DNA from: Clostridium sporogenes
Lineage (GTDB): Bacteria > Bacillota > Clostridia > Clostridiales > Clostridiaceae
Reading direction: 5' to 3'
Length of the DNA: 64,000 nt
Assembly: GCF_001020205.1 (NCBI RefSeq)
Contig: NZ_CP011663.1
Coordinates: forward strand, 744,001-808,000
Shown here: positions 51,634-60,122 of the stretch, one piece after another
How the letters are laid out: every line of letters starts with the position of its first letter
How positions within the stretch are numbered: position 1 is the first letter of the stretch
Translations under genes and position numbers: made by a program
Notes under the pieces: generated by a model
Told to the model about the DNA's origin: nothing
The model's input: only the letters and a program-made list of their open reading frames with translations
The model's database searches: none

Positions 51634-52929
51634 ATGAAGGAATTAAAACATCTAAAACCCTTATCTTCAGTTAAAACAAATGCCGGAGTAAAGTTTTTGA
51701 CTCCCTCAGCTTTCCCAGGAAATCATTGTCCAATGCATACTGCACTGGCACTTAGTGCAAGGGTTAAGGGAATGTCAACATTGGTTGTAGGAACACCAGA
51801 ATGTGGAACTTATAGCCGTAATGTTGTTTACAATATTAAAAGCCAGGAAGGGGAGCTGCATTGGACATATATTTTGGATTCAAATGAGGTTGTATTTGGA
51901 TGCCGAAAGGGATTGATTAAAACTATCAAAGAAATGGATAAGTCCGGTGCTAAAGCTATTATGATAATTTTAACTTGTGTTCCAGAGATAATTGGAGAAG
52001 ATATAGAGGGCATTGTACATGAAATTCAGCCTGAGATTTCAGCACAACTTACATTTGTATTAATGGGACATTTTAAATGTAATAGTTATCCTTCAGGTTA
52101 TTGGAAAACCTTAGTGGCATTTGGGAACTTAATGAAAAAAGGAAAAACAAGTTCTGACACAATAAATATTCTTGGTCGTAGTCCAAGAGAAAAGCATGTT
52201 CCTATGCCAGGATTATTAACAGCGTTAGAAAAAAGAGGATTTTACCTTAGAATGCTTGCTCCAAAATCTGACGTTGAAGATTTTATTGTTTCACCGGATG
52301 CAGCTATTAATATTGTACTATCACCTTTCATGAATCCTTTGGCTGAAATGATGTGGGAAAAGTTTAAAGTTCCATTTATAAGTCTTCATGAAACTTATGA
52401 TGTATTTGAAATTGATAGTCTTTATGAAGCTATAGAAAAGGCATTGAAAATTAGGTTTAACCATGAATTTGATAAATGGAGAGAAGAGGCTATTGCATTG
52501 CAGAAACAGGCAAAAGATGTGTTTAAAGGGAAAAGCTATATTTCAACTCACATTGGTGCTATGATGCCTTTACCCCTTGCATTATATCTAGCTAAATTTG
52601 AAATGGAGCCTATGCTTTTACATATGGATGAATTTTATCCTGATGATAGAAAGTGGGCAAAAGCTATTAAAGAGCAAGGGCATGATCCTATGATATGTCA
52701 TATGGTAAATGATAATGCTGACATAGAACTTTTAGAGGGCATTAAGGCAGAATTTTCTTTAGGAGAACTTTTAAAGGATTCCTCTTCAATTCCTTGTGTA
52801 CCATACTTGGAGGATTTGTATGGACAAATAGGATACGAAAGAACAGTATCTTTATTAAGTAGGATGTTAAAGGTATACGAAAAAACAAATGTTGAAAAAA
52901 TAAGGAGGAATAGTCATGGGAATTCATAA
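51634..52929 (+). CDS. Nitrogenase-like catalytic subunit, NifD/BchY-like
   Basis: The 431-residue protein belongs to nitrogenase component 1. Cysteines C32 (GNHCPMHTA), C57 (GTPECGTYSR) and C115 (LTCVPEIIGEDI) sit at the three cluster-ligand positions, spaced 25 and 58 residues. An extra Cys90 lies in VVFGCRKGL, a site that is usually Gly. I see no counterpart of the FeMo-cofactor Cys and His ligands in their usual context, so it probably lacks that cofactor. The ATG at 51634 is nine bases after GGGAGG; another ATG at 51628 overlaps the H-gene stop. The K-like gene overlaps its 3' end by 14 bases. Confidence 0.88.
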   Translation: MKELKHLKPLSSVKTNAGVKFLTPSAFPGNHCPMHTALALSARVKGMSTLVVGTPECGTYSRNVVYNIKSQEGELHWTYILDSNEVVFGCRKGLIKTIKEMDKSGAKAIMIILTCVPEIIGEDIEGIVHEIQPEISAQLTFVLMGHFKCNSYPSGYWKTLVAFGNLMKKGKTSSDTINILGRSPREKHVPMPGLLTALEKRGFYLRMLAPKSDVEDFIVSPDAAINIVLSPFMNPLAEMMWEKFKVPFISLHETYDVFEIDSLYEAIEKALKIRFNHEFDKWREEAIALQKQAKDVFKGKSYISTHIGAMMPLPLALYLAKFEMEPMLLHMDEFYPDDRKWAKAIKEQGHDPMICHMVNDNADIELLEGIKAEFSLGELLKDSSSIPCVPYLEDLYGQIGYERTVSLLSRMLKVYEKTNVEKIRRNSHGNS

Positions 52930-54154
52930 ATTCAAACCGCCAATGTCAGGTAGAATGGGAACATTATGGACTCTTGCTTCAATAGGTGATGCCGCTTTGA
53001 TTGAATACGGATGTATGGGACACATGCAGTATGGGAGAATGTTTTTAAATCAAGCTGGTATATCTAAAAGGTGCAAACTGTATTCTACGCACATAGACGA
53101 AACAGATATTTCATTAGGAGATACTAGAAGACTTAATAGTGCTATTGCTCAAATCATAGAAAAAGATAAGCCTAAAATTGTTTTTTTACTGCCCTCTTCA
53201 GTGCCCACGGTTATTGGAACGGATCTAATTGCTATATGTGAAGAATTGCAACCGGAATATCCTAATGTTACTTTACTTCCATTTGGATGTGGGAGCTTTG
53301 ATATAGATGGACATCGTGGTGTTCAGGAAGCACTTTTACTTCTTTCAAAAATGTTACCAAAGGATGTAGAAAAAACAGAAGAACCTACATTTAATATAAT
53401 TGGCTCTTGTGCTGATTTATTTCGATTTCATGCCGATGCAGAAGAGATCATCCGCATAATGAAGGGTGCTTTTGGTATGAAGAAACTTTGCGTTATGACC
53501 TCTGATACATCTGTAGAACAAATTGAGAATATGGGGGGTGCCCATATAAATTTAGTAATAAGGCAAGAGGGAGAGGCTGCTGCAAAACAATTGAAGAAGC
53601 GATTTAAAACACCATATTTATTGGCTAGACCTTACGGAATTGAGGGAACTTTAGAGTGGATAGATAAGATAGCTAAGATTTCTGGAGTAACTCCAGATAA
53701 TAACTTTATAAAATCAGAAAAAGAAAAAAATATGAGTCAAATTGTGCCTGCAATTCTTGTTTTTGAACATATAATACGAGAACATCCTGATGAAGCCAGA
53801 ATTTCATTAGGAGGTCATAAGGATGTAGTAAAAGGTATTATTTCTTATGCAGAAAAAGAATTATCCTTAATTAGAGGAACCTGTTGGTGTAACTCAGAAG
53901 CTATGGCAAGTGAAGAAATTCCATATTTTTCAGAAGATGAATGGATAAAAGCTATATTATCGGAGGAAAAGGGAATTTTAATGGCAAGCGGAGAAGCTTT
54001 AAAATGGGCAAAAAGAAATACAGATCTTCAAATATCTAACCCAGATATAAAATGGAGATTAAATCCTTATGAATCTCCATTTATGGGCTTTCGTGGAGCT
54101 GTAAATTTAGCTAACTTGTGGCTCAATGGGCTTTTAGAGCAAATAAATGATTAA
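52916..54154 (+). CDS. Nitrogenase-like catalytic subunit, NifK/BchZ-like
   Basis: This 412-residue protein is the partner of the D-like subunit. The cluster-region cysteines are reduced: the first position is in PPMSGRMG (no Cys), the second is kept as C33 in EYGCMGHMQYGR, and the third has become Ser in LPSSVPTVIGTDL. The heterodimer therefore has 3+1 cysteines, matching the [4Fe-4S] cluster of chlorophyllide oxidoreductase BchYZ rather than an 8-Fe P-cluster. The C-terminus includes RGTCWCNSEAM and ESPFMGFRGAVNLANLWLNG, which is typical for the superfamily. AAGGAGG precedes the ATG. Substrate unknown. Confidence 0.88.
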   Translation: MGIHKFKPPMSGRMGTLWTLASIGDAALIEYGCMGHMQYGRMFLNQAGISKRCKLYSTHIDETDISLGDTRRLNSAIAQIIEKDKPKIVFLLPSSVPTVIGTDLIAICEELQPEYPNVTLLPFGCGSFDIDGHRGVQEALLLLSKMLPKDVEKTEEPTFNIIGSCADLFRFHADAEEIIRIMKGAFGMKKLCVMTSDTSVEQIENMGGAHINLVIRQEGEAAAKQLKKRFKTPYLLARPYGIEGTLEWIDKIAKISGVTPDNNFIKSEKEKNMSQIVPAILVFEHIIREHPDEARISLGGHKDVVKGIISYAEKELSLIRGTCWCNSEAMASEEIPYFSEDEWIKAILSEEKGILMASGEALKWAKRNTDLQISNPDIKWRLNPYESPFMGFRGAVNLANLWLNGLLEQIND

Positions 54155-54236
54155 ATATATACTCTTAATATATTATATTACGAAAAGTTATTAAATTTAA
54201 ATCAAATACTGAAATAATTATTTAATTGAAATATTA

Positions 54237-54266
54237 GGATTTACTTTAAATAGTAAGTCCTTTTTT
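54237..54266 (+). terminator. Terminator of nitrogenase-like operon
   Basis: GGATTTACT pairs with AGTAAGTCC over TTAAAT and is followed by six T. The 345 bases to the next gene contain no supported feature; a 25-codon frame at 54428 was rejected. Confidence 0.75.
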
Positions 54267-54612
54267 GTGTGATTTATAATTTTACTATAATGGTAGAATA
54301 TCACTAAATATTATTTTATATTGATAATATTTATTATTGATATGGCAGATAAGTGTACAAGTATGGTATAGTATAATAATGTGATAAGTGTTATCAATTT
54401 GAACTAAAAGATAATTTATGCTTATCTATGGAGGTAGATTATTCTTTAAGGCAAAGAGATAATGACAGTATGATTATTAAGCAATTATACAAAGAATTTT
54501 CATAAAAATAATGTAGATTAAACAGAAATAATATTAAAGGCATAATAACATATAAAAAAATATATATAGCCTTAAGAATTTATTTTATATTTTAAGGGAG
54601 GAGAGGACTTTT

Positions 54613-56625
54613 ATGAAATCATTAAAAAGTAGACTGATAACTATATTTACAGCGGTTATATTTGTTTTAACAGTAGTACTAGGGTTTATAGTAGTAAATA
54701 GAGTTGGTAAGAATTTAACAGATGATTATTATGATGATCTACAGAATTTGGCTGTAGAGAAGGCTAATTACATAAGATCTAAGATAGATAGTGAAATATT
54801 TTATATAGAAGCTATAGCTCAAGATGATAAGATAATTAATAAAGATATTTCTTGGGAAAAGAAGGTGGAGTATTTCGAGAAAGAGGCTAAAAGAGCAGGA
54901 TATATATATTATTCTTATGCAGATAAAAATGGAAATGCTACATTATTTAATAAAAAAAGAGAGGCTGTAAATGTTAAGGATAGAGATTACTACAAGAAGG
55001 CTATGGAAGGTAAGGGAGCTATATCCGATGTTATTATAAGTTCTGTAACAAAGAAGCCTACAATTATTGTGGCATCACCTATCATAAAAAGTGGTCAAGT
55101 TCAGGGAGTTTTTTATGGGGCAAAGGAAGCAACTTTTTTGAGTGACATTGTTAGTAAAATTAAATATGGGAAAACAGGTTTTGGTATTATTATAAATGAT
55201 AAGGGCACCACAGTTGGACATGCTAATAAAAAACTTGTTTTAAGTCAAAGTAATACTGTAGAAATTGCCAAAAAGGATCCATCTTTTAAAAGTTTAGCAG
55301 ATTTAATAGAGAATATAATTTCCGAAAAGAAGGTTGGTAAGGGAGAATATGAATATAAGGGAGTCAAAAATGCAGCTGGTTTTTCTCCTATAGAAGGTAC
55401 CAATTGGACTATGGTTTTTGGAGGAGAAATTTCTGAAGTATTAACTGATGTACATAGCATTAGAAATATTATTATAATATTATCTTTAATGACAATAGTC
55501 ATTGGAGCACTAGTTACTTATTTTATTAGTGGAACAATAGCTAGTCCTATTATTGCTGTAACTAAAAGGATGAATGAACTGTCTAATTTGGATTTCACTA
55601 TATATGGTAACGAAGATGCTATAAAATATCTTAATCGTGAAGATGAAATTGGTAGTATGGCAAGGGCATTAAGAAAGATGCGAGATAACATTGCAGAGTT
55701 TATTACAAAGACCGATGAGTCAGCACAACAAATAGTAGCAACATCAGAGGAACTAACAGCTACATCACAGCAGTCAGCTAAAGCATCTGAAGAAGTAGCA
55801 AAGACTATAGAGGATATAGCAAAGGGATCCGGCAATCAAGCACAGGATACAGAAAACTCTGCTTCAAGTGTAGAGGAAATGGGAAGTTTATTAGAACAAA
55901 ATAAAGAATATGTAGAAGAGTTAAATAATGCAGCTAAAGATATAGGGGAGAGAAAAGAAGAAGGTTTTTCTATATTAAAAGAACTTATTGAAAAGACAAA
56001 AGAAAACAATGAGGCAGCTACAAATATATATAAGATCATATTAAGCAATAATGAAAGTGCAGAAAAAATAGATAGTGCTAGTTCAATGATCCAATCTATA
56101 GCAGATCAAACTAATTTGCTAGCTTTAAATGCGGCCATAGAAGCAGCTAGAGCAGGAGAGCATGGAAAGGGTTTTGCAGTAGTAGCAGATGAAATTAGAA
56201 AACTTGCAGAACAATCAAATAGTTTTACAGAAGAAATAAAAAAGGTTATAGGAGAATTAAAGATAAAATCCCAAAATGCAGTGAATAAGATGGAAAAAGT
56301 AAAGGAAATAAATCAGTATCAATCAGAAAGCGTAAAGGGAACAGAAGAAAAATTTGAAAAAATAGCATACTCTATAGATGTAACCAATAATGTGATAGAA
56401 AAACTTAATAGGTCCGAAGAAAATATGAACAAAAATAAAGAAAAACTTATGAATTTAATGCAAAATTTATCAGCTATAGCAGAAGAAAATGCAGCAGGAA
56501 CAGAAGAAGCTTCAGCTTCCATAGAAGAGCAAGCAGCAAGTATAGAAGAAATAGCTAATTCCAGCGAAGGATTAGCCCATATTGCAGAAGAATTGGATAG
56601 TTTAATTAAAAAGTTTAAAGTTTAA
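54613..56625 (+). CDS. Methyl-accepting chemotaxis protein (dCACHE type)
   Basis: This 670-residue chemoreceptor has a first membrane helix (residues about 7-28), an extracellular dCACHE sensor (about 35-275, with RDYYKKAMEGKGAISDVI and GVFYGAKEATFLS), a second helix (about 283-305), a HAMP domain (about 305-360) and a cytoplasmic signalling domain with the hairpin tip IQSIADQTNLLALNAAIEAA followed by RAGEHGKGFAVVADEIRKLA. GGGAGGAGAGG precedes the ATG. No other chemotaxis gene is present; the ligand is unknown but dCACHE domains often bind amino acids or carboxylates. Confidence 0.92.
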   Translation: MKSLKSRLITIFTAVIFVLTVVLGFIVVNRVGKNLTDDYYDDLQNLAVEKANYIRSKIDSEIFYIEAIAQDDKIINKDISWEKKVEYFEKEAKRAGYIYYSYADKNGNATLFNKKREAVNVKDRDYYKKAMEGKGAISDVIISSVTKKPTIIVASPIIKSGQVQGVFYGAKEATFLSDIVSKIKYGKTGFGIIINDKGTTVGHANKKLVLSQSNTVEIAKKDPSFKSLADLIENIISEKKVGKGEYEYKGVKNAAGFSPIEGTNWTMVFGGEISEVLTDVHSIRNIIIILSLMTIVIGALVTYFISGTIASPIIAVTKRMNELSNLDFTIYGNEDAIKYLNREDEIGSMARALRKMRDNIAEFITKTDESAQQIVATSEELTATSQQSAKASEEVAKTIEDIAKGSGNQAQDTENSASSVEEMGSLLEQNKEYVEELNNAAKDIGERKEEGFSILKELIEKTKENNEAATNIYKIILSNNESAEKIDSASSMIQSIADQTNLLALNAAIEAARAGEHGKGFAVVADEIRKLAEQSNSFTEEIKKVIGELKIKSQNAVNKMEKVKEINQYQSESVKGTEEKFEKIAYSIDVTNNVIEKLNRSEENMNKNKEKLMNLMQNLSAIAEENAAGTEEASASIEEQAASIEEIANSSEGLAHIAEELDSLIKKFKV

Positions 56626-56637
56626 AAATTAACTATT

Positions 56638-56808
56638 GGAAGGCAAGGGTTGTTCTTAATACCTGTAGTTATGATTTTTACTAAATTACTAGCATTAAAT
56701 GGGGCTATTTATGCTCAACCTGTGGCAGATATTATTTCTACATTAATAACAATTCCATTAGCTATTAAAGTTAAGAATGATTTAAAATATAGCCTAAAAT
56801 TAAATTAG
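56638..56808 (+). pseudogene. C-terminal relic of a MATE-family efflux pump
   Basis: A frame reading GRQGLFLIPVVMIFTKLLAL, NGAIYAQPVADIISTLITIP and LAIKVKNDLKYSLKLN resembles the last two helices of a MATE multidrug exporter. There is no start and the first 400 residues are missing. It immediately follows the chemoreceptor stop. Confidence 0.65.
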
Positions 56809-56925
56809 TGGCATATGTACTTTTTTAATTGAGTTATAAATTAGATAAGTTATATTTATAATGAGAAATTGAATGAATATAGAAAAGTATTTAAATATGA
56901 AGTAAAATTTAGGATATTGAATAGT

Positions 56926-56951
56926 GAACCGTATCACAAGCAAATGAGGTT
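56926..56951 (+). repeat. Short dispersed repeat (ACCGTATCA family)
   Basis: GAACCGTATCACAAG continues CAAATGAGGTT. Related copies are at 57005-57025 (shortened) and 58187-58212 (one pair of differences). The region is just before a terminator. Confidence 0.7.
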
Positions 56952-56955
56952 TTTG

Positions 56956-56995
56956 GCCTTAACCATTGAAATTACTTGGTTAAGGCTATTTTTTT
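56956..56995 (+). terminator. Intrinsic terminator
   Basis: GCCTTAACCA pairs perfectly with TGGTTAAGGC across 11 bases, then TATTTTTTT. Confidence 0.85.
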
Positions 56996-57090
56996 ATCTA
57001 AAAATACCGTATCATAAGTAAGGTTATATTTACAAATTATGTTATAATAAATTTAAGCAATAGATAAATAGAAATTTAAGGGGTAACTGT

Positions 57091-57456
57091 ATGGATAGTT
57101 ATAAACGATTATTAAACAAAGTAGAAGATTATATTGAAAATAATTTAGATAGACGAATTTCATTAAAAGAGCTGAGCGACCATGTATGCTTATCTGAATT
57201 TCATTTTCATAGAATATTTAAAGAGATGACATCAGAGACATTAAGTCAGTTTATTACTCGAATAAAAATGGAGAGGTCAGCTATATTTCTAAAAGTAAAT
57301 TCTAATATAACTATTACAGAGATAGCTTATAGATATGGCTATTGTGATACAAGTTCATATTGTCGTGCATTTAAAAAGCATTTTAAATGTACACCTAAAG
57401 AATTTAGAAATAGCAAGAAAATACAATCATGGAGTAAGTTCACCATGATAGACTAA
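57091..57456 (+). CDS. AraC-type HTH protein (DNA-binding half of split regulator)
   Basis: The 121-residue protein is an AraC/XylS DNA-binding domain only, with two helix-turn-helices (ISLKELSDHVCLSEFHFHRI; ITITEIAYRYGYCDTSSYCR then AFKKHFKCTPKEFR). In most relatives this domain is fused to a GyrI-like effector domain of about 160 residues. Here the frame stops after MID and that domain is the next gene (57477). AAGGGGTAAC precedes the ATG. Confidence 0.87.
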   Translation: MDSYKRLLNKVEDYIENNLDRRISLKELSDHVCLSEFHFHRIFKEMTSETLSQFITRIKMERSAIFLKVNSNITITEIAYRYGYCDTSSYCRAFKKHFKCTPKEFRNSKKIQSWSKFTMID

Positions 57457-57476
57457 ATTCAAGGAGTGTGAAGAAT

Positions 57477-57962
57477 ATGAATGAACCTAATATAACAATT
57501 AAAGATATAGAAATGAAGATTATTTATATAAGATTTAGAGGGAGTTACATAGAGTTTAGACGAAATAGTCGTCGAATGTTTAAGCAGCTATTTGCTTTTG
57601 CGACAAAGAATAATTTGATTAACCCCGAATTCACAAAAGTACTAACTATGTATAATGATAATCCGTTCATAACAGATGAAAAAAACTTAAGAACAAGTGT
57701 CGCAATGACAGTGCCTAATGATATAGACATAATTGAAGAAGGTGAAATATGTGTATCAAAAATAACTGGTAGATTTGGGATAGGAAGCTTCAATATTTCA
57801 CGTAATGAGTATGGAAAAGCATGGGAAGAAATGTATCAAGGATGGCTATTTAAAGGTGAGTACCAAGCGCGTGATGCTGTACCATTTGAACTTTATGTAA
57901 CAGAACCACCTATGAACTCTAAGGATAAGAGTTTTACTGATATTTATATTCCAATTGAGTAA
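57477..57962 (+). CDS. GyrI-like effector-binding protein (other half of split regulator)
   Basis: This protein of about 161 residues is a GyrI-like/AraC effector-binding domain: ITIKDIEMKIIYIRFRGSYI at the N-terminus and SVAMTVPNDIDI, ISRNEYGKAWEEMYQGWLFK and VPFELYVTEPP further on. Its own AAGGAG site lies ten bases before the ATG at 57477. It follows the HTH gene by 20 bases. The two could work as a two-subunit regulator, or the split may mark decay; both frames are otherwise intact. Confidence 0.85.
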   Translation: MNEPNITIKDIEMKIIYIRFRGSYIEFRRNSRRMFKQLFAFATKNNLINPEFTKVLTMYNDNPFITDEKNLRTSVAMTVPNDIDIIEEGEICVSKITGRFGIGSFNISRNEYGKAWEEMYQGWLFKGEYQARDAVPFELYVTEPPMNSKDKSFTDIYIPIE

Positions 57963-58262
57963 ATCCATTTAGATTCATTAAAACAGAAAAAATTACCATA
58001 ATAAACCAGTAAATAGTAACATTAAAACGTCATTACTCATTAAGTATCACTTGCCTTCATAAAAGAGGTAAGTGATACCAGTAGCCCACTTTTAGCTATT
58101 AAATTGTACTTTAGAATTACACCATAATTATGTAGAATATATACAGAAGAATAAACTGGAAAAACCTCATTTGGAATGGTTACGGAGAACCGTATCATAA
58201 GTAAATGAGGTTAATAGATATAGCTATTAATCTCATTTACTTAGTTTGAATTAAGGTATCCA
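57963..58262 (+). other. Intergenic region with alternative hairpins
   Basis: No gene is visible. AACCTCATTT (58163-58172) can pair with AAATGAGGTT (58203-58212), which can instead pair with the downstream CTCATTTAC. The stem AAGTAAATGAG with CTCATTTACTT (58199-58241), extended by TTAATAG with CTATTAA, is the strongest. The pair looks like mutually exclusive folds, but no T-run follows. The repeat GAACCGTATCATAAG is inside it. Confidence 0.6.
58187..58212 (+). repeat. Short dispersed repeat (ACCGTATCA family), copy 3
   Basis: GAACCGTATCATAAG continues TAAATGAGGTT, matching the copy at 56926-56951 with two differences. Confidence 0.7.
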
Positions 58263-58376
58263 TCACGAGACCTTGTTATCATGAAAAGCGTCGTGGATGG
58301 AATGAGGGGAGAATAGGCCTTCACTTTTTATAAGTTTGTAGAGCATATAGGACATAGAATCCATTGGTATTTTCAT
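58263..58376 (-). CDS. Small 37-residue frame with ribosome binding site
   Basis: On the minus strand GGAGGT lies eight bases before an ATG and a frame of 37 codons (MKIPMDSMSYMLYKLIKSEG then LFSPHSIHDAFHDNKVS). It lies just after the MBL gene in the same direction and may be a fourth gene of that operon. It has no signal peptide. It may be a real small protein or the start of a decayed gene; I recognise no family. Confidence 0.4.
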   Translation of the reverse strand: MKIPMDSMSYMLYKLIKSEGLFSPHSIHDAFHDNKVS

Positions 58377-58397
58377 ATAAACATACCTCCGAGATTT

Positions 58398-59090
58398 TTA
58401 ATCTAATATAGATTTTAAGTAATGCAATAAATCCGATTTTGTTAAAGGGGATGCATGGCTTAAAATGCAATATTTACAGTCGATACTTTGTATTACATTT
58501 ATCAGAGATTTTAACTTGTCTTTATCCATATATCCATCATTAAAGAAGTCTTCACTTGTTGAATCTCCTAAAAATAGTATTTTTTCTTCTGAAATATAGA
58601 TAAGCACTGTATCCTCCGAATGTGGAGATTCTGTATGAAAGATTTTTGCAGTCATTCCTCCAAGATTGAGGACAAGGTCTTTTGTAAATTGAATATCAGA
58701 TAGAACTACTTTGATTTCTTTCTCATCTTCATATTCTTTACAAAGGCACTTGTCATCCTGTTTTAAAAAATCTACATACGTATTATCATTTAGCTTTACA
58801 ATTTCTTTTTCTAAAAGCTTATTCGTTCTCTGATGCGCAATAGATAAACCATGGATATGGTGCAATCCAAATGTATGATCCCAGTGCCAATGAGTAATAA
58901 CTGTTAAGTCAGGCTTCCTTAATCCAACTACTTCCAGAGAATTATAAAATTCATCTACATGGTCTGCTGAATTTCCTGCATCAATGGTGAGCACAATGTT
59001 TTCTCCTTTTAGATAAGCCAACATAGGACGGTCAGTTTCTGGTTGATGGGGATAATAAAATACCCTGCTAGTTAATTTTTTTAATTCCAT
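58398..59090 (-). CDS. MBL-fold metallohydrolase
   Basis: The 230-residue protein has the zinc-binding motif THWHWDHTFG, then HTESPHSEDTVL, LFLGDSTSEDFF and LSHASPL, giving all metal ligands of the metallo-beta-lactamase fold. It resembles small hydrolases of unknown substrate, with no lactamase-specific features. Its start overlaps the 3' end of the deaminase gene by ten bases, so it is the last main gene of the TetR/deaminase/MBL operon. Confidence 0.85.
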   Translation of the reverse strand: MELKKLTSRVFYYPHQPETDRPMLAYLKGENIVLTIDAGNSADHVDEFYNSLEVVGLRKPDLTVITHWHWDHTFGLHHIHGLSIAHQRTNKLLEKEIVKLNDNTYVDFLKQDDKCLCKEYEDEKEIKVVLSDIQFTKDLVLNLGGMTAKIFHTESPHSEDTVLIYISEEKILFLGDSTSEDFFNDGYMDKDKLKSLINVIQSIDCKYCILSHASPLTKSDLLHYLKSILD

Positions 59091-59470
59091 TTGCTATCCC
59101 ACCTTTCTGGTAATAAATCTTGTAGTAGAAATTCTTTCATTTCTGGTAATATAATTTTAGTTTTCATATTATGGTCATCTATCTGTGTAATAAACTCTCT
59201 GCATCTTCCACAAGGTGGAAGTATACTCCCATCTTCATATACAGCAATAATTCTTTTAATTACAGTTTCATTGGTTTTTAGCATTTCAGCAATAGCAGAC
59301 TGTTCAGCGCATAAACCAATAGAGCAAGGAATGTCAATGCATATTCCCGTATAAATGTTACCGTTATTTGTTTCTAAGGCACACGCTACATGCCCTGAAG
59401 TTCCAAATTTTCTAAGTTTTTTATAGTTGATTGTACTGAAAGCAATTTCATAAAGATTTTGTTTATTCAT
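59081..59470 (-). CDS. Cytidine deaminase-like protein
   Basis: This 129-residue protein has the zinc-binding deaminase motifs GLCAEQSAIAEML (C-A-E) and PPCGRCREFI (PCGxC), typical of CDA/blasticidin-S deaminase-like enzymes. VACALETNNGNIYTGICIDI matches the cytidine deaminase core. The start is the ATG at 59468-59470, after AGAAAGGATAAGAAA; an earlier ATG eight codons upstream is within that site. It lies between a TetR and an MBL gene. A role in drug inactivation is possible because of the TetR neighbour. Confidence 0.85.
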   Translation of the reverse strand: MNKQNLYEIAFSTINYKKLRKFGTSGHVACALETNNGNIYTGICIDIPCSIGLCAEQSAIAEMLKTNETVIKRIIAVYEDGSILPPCGRCREFITQIDDHNMKTKIILPEMKEFLLQDLLPERWDSKWN

Positions 59471-59474
59471 TTTC

Positions 59475-60068
59475 TTATCCTTTCTTAATACCATATAATA
59501 GGATTTCTACTGTTTGTTTTATAAACTCGTCATGTGTCATTTTGGCAGAATCAGTAACAAGAAGACTGTGCAGTAAAGGATTCAGTGCAGAGAGAATCTG
59601 ATGGCTTAAAAAATCTATTGAAAATTCTTGACTTATAATTCCCTCATTTATCCCTAAAGCTATAATATTCTTAAACTCCTGTATAATTTGGTCTTGAATT
59701 AACTCCATATCTTTTTGATTTTTCTCTTGAAAAAGAGCAGCAATATCAGAATAACTTAATAATAAAAACTGATGGTAATCACTTTCTATCACTTCATGAA
59801 TTACTTTACGAATTTTTTCTTCAAAGGAGATATTGCTTTCAGAAATTTGTCTCAAGCAATTTTGCAGTTTTTGCAGTTTTGGATATATAAGTGTAAAAAG
59901 CAAATCTTCTTTAGAGGGATAATGATTATAAATAGTCCCTTTCCCAATGTCTAACTCATCAGATATATCACTCATTTTAAAATGATGATACCCCTTTTGC
60001 TTTATCAACTTTTCGGCTGTTTCAATAATTTTTTCGTTTCTAATTTGATATTTTTTTTCTTTAGACAT
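59475..60068 (-). CDS. TetR-family transcriptional regulator
   Basis: The 197-residue protein begins with a TetR DNA-binding domain (IIETAEKLIKQKGYHHFKMS, DISDELDIGKGTIYNHYPSK then EDLLF) and continues as a helical ligand-binding domain. It is the first gene of the operon. A perfect palindrome lies 19 bases before its ATG and is the probable operator, so it should repress its own operon until its ligand binds. Confidence 0.9.
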   Translation of the reverse strand: MSKEKKYQIRNEKIIETAEKLIKQKGYHHFKMSDISDELDIGKGTIYNHYPSKEDLLFTLIYPKLQKLQNCLRQISESNISFEEKIRKVIHEVIESDYHQFLLLSYSDIAALFQEKNQKDMELIQDQIIQEFKNIIALGINEGIISQEFSIDFLSHQILSALNPLLHSLLVTDSAKMTHDEFIKQTVEILLYGIKKG

Positions 60069-60086
60069 ATCACTTCACCTCACAAA

Positions 60087-60122
60087 AATGACTAATAAGT
60101 CATAAATGACTTATTAGTCATT
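60087..60122. promoter_or_regulatory. TetR operator palindrome
   Basis: AATGACTAATAAGTCA and its exact reverse complement are separated by TAAA. The 16-base arms show internal symmetry (TGACT-AATA-AGTCA), as in TetR-type operators such as QacR. It lies directly upstream of the TetR gene. Confidence 0.8.

Noticed and set aside
50882..54154. Possible nitrogen fixation genes (nifHDK).
   Set aside because: Two of three P-cluster cysteines are absent in the K-like subunit, cofactor ligands are not evident and no nifB/E/N/V is present, so nitrogen fixation is not supported.
54428..54505. 25-codon frame MEVDYSLRQRDNDSMIIKQL and five more residues.
   Set aside because: GGAGGT is inside the frame rather than before the ATG, and no family is recognised; probably a remnant.
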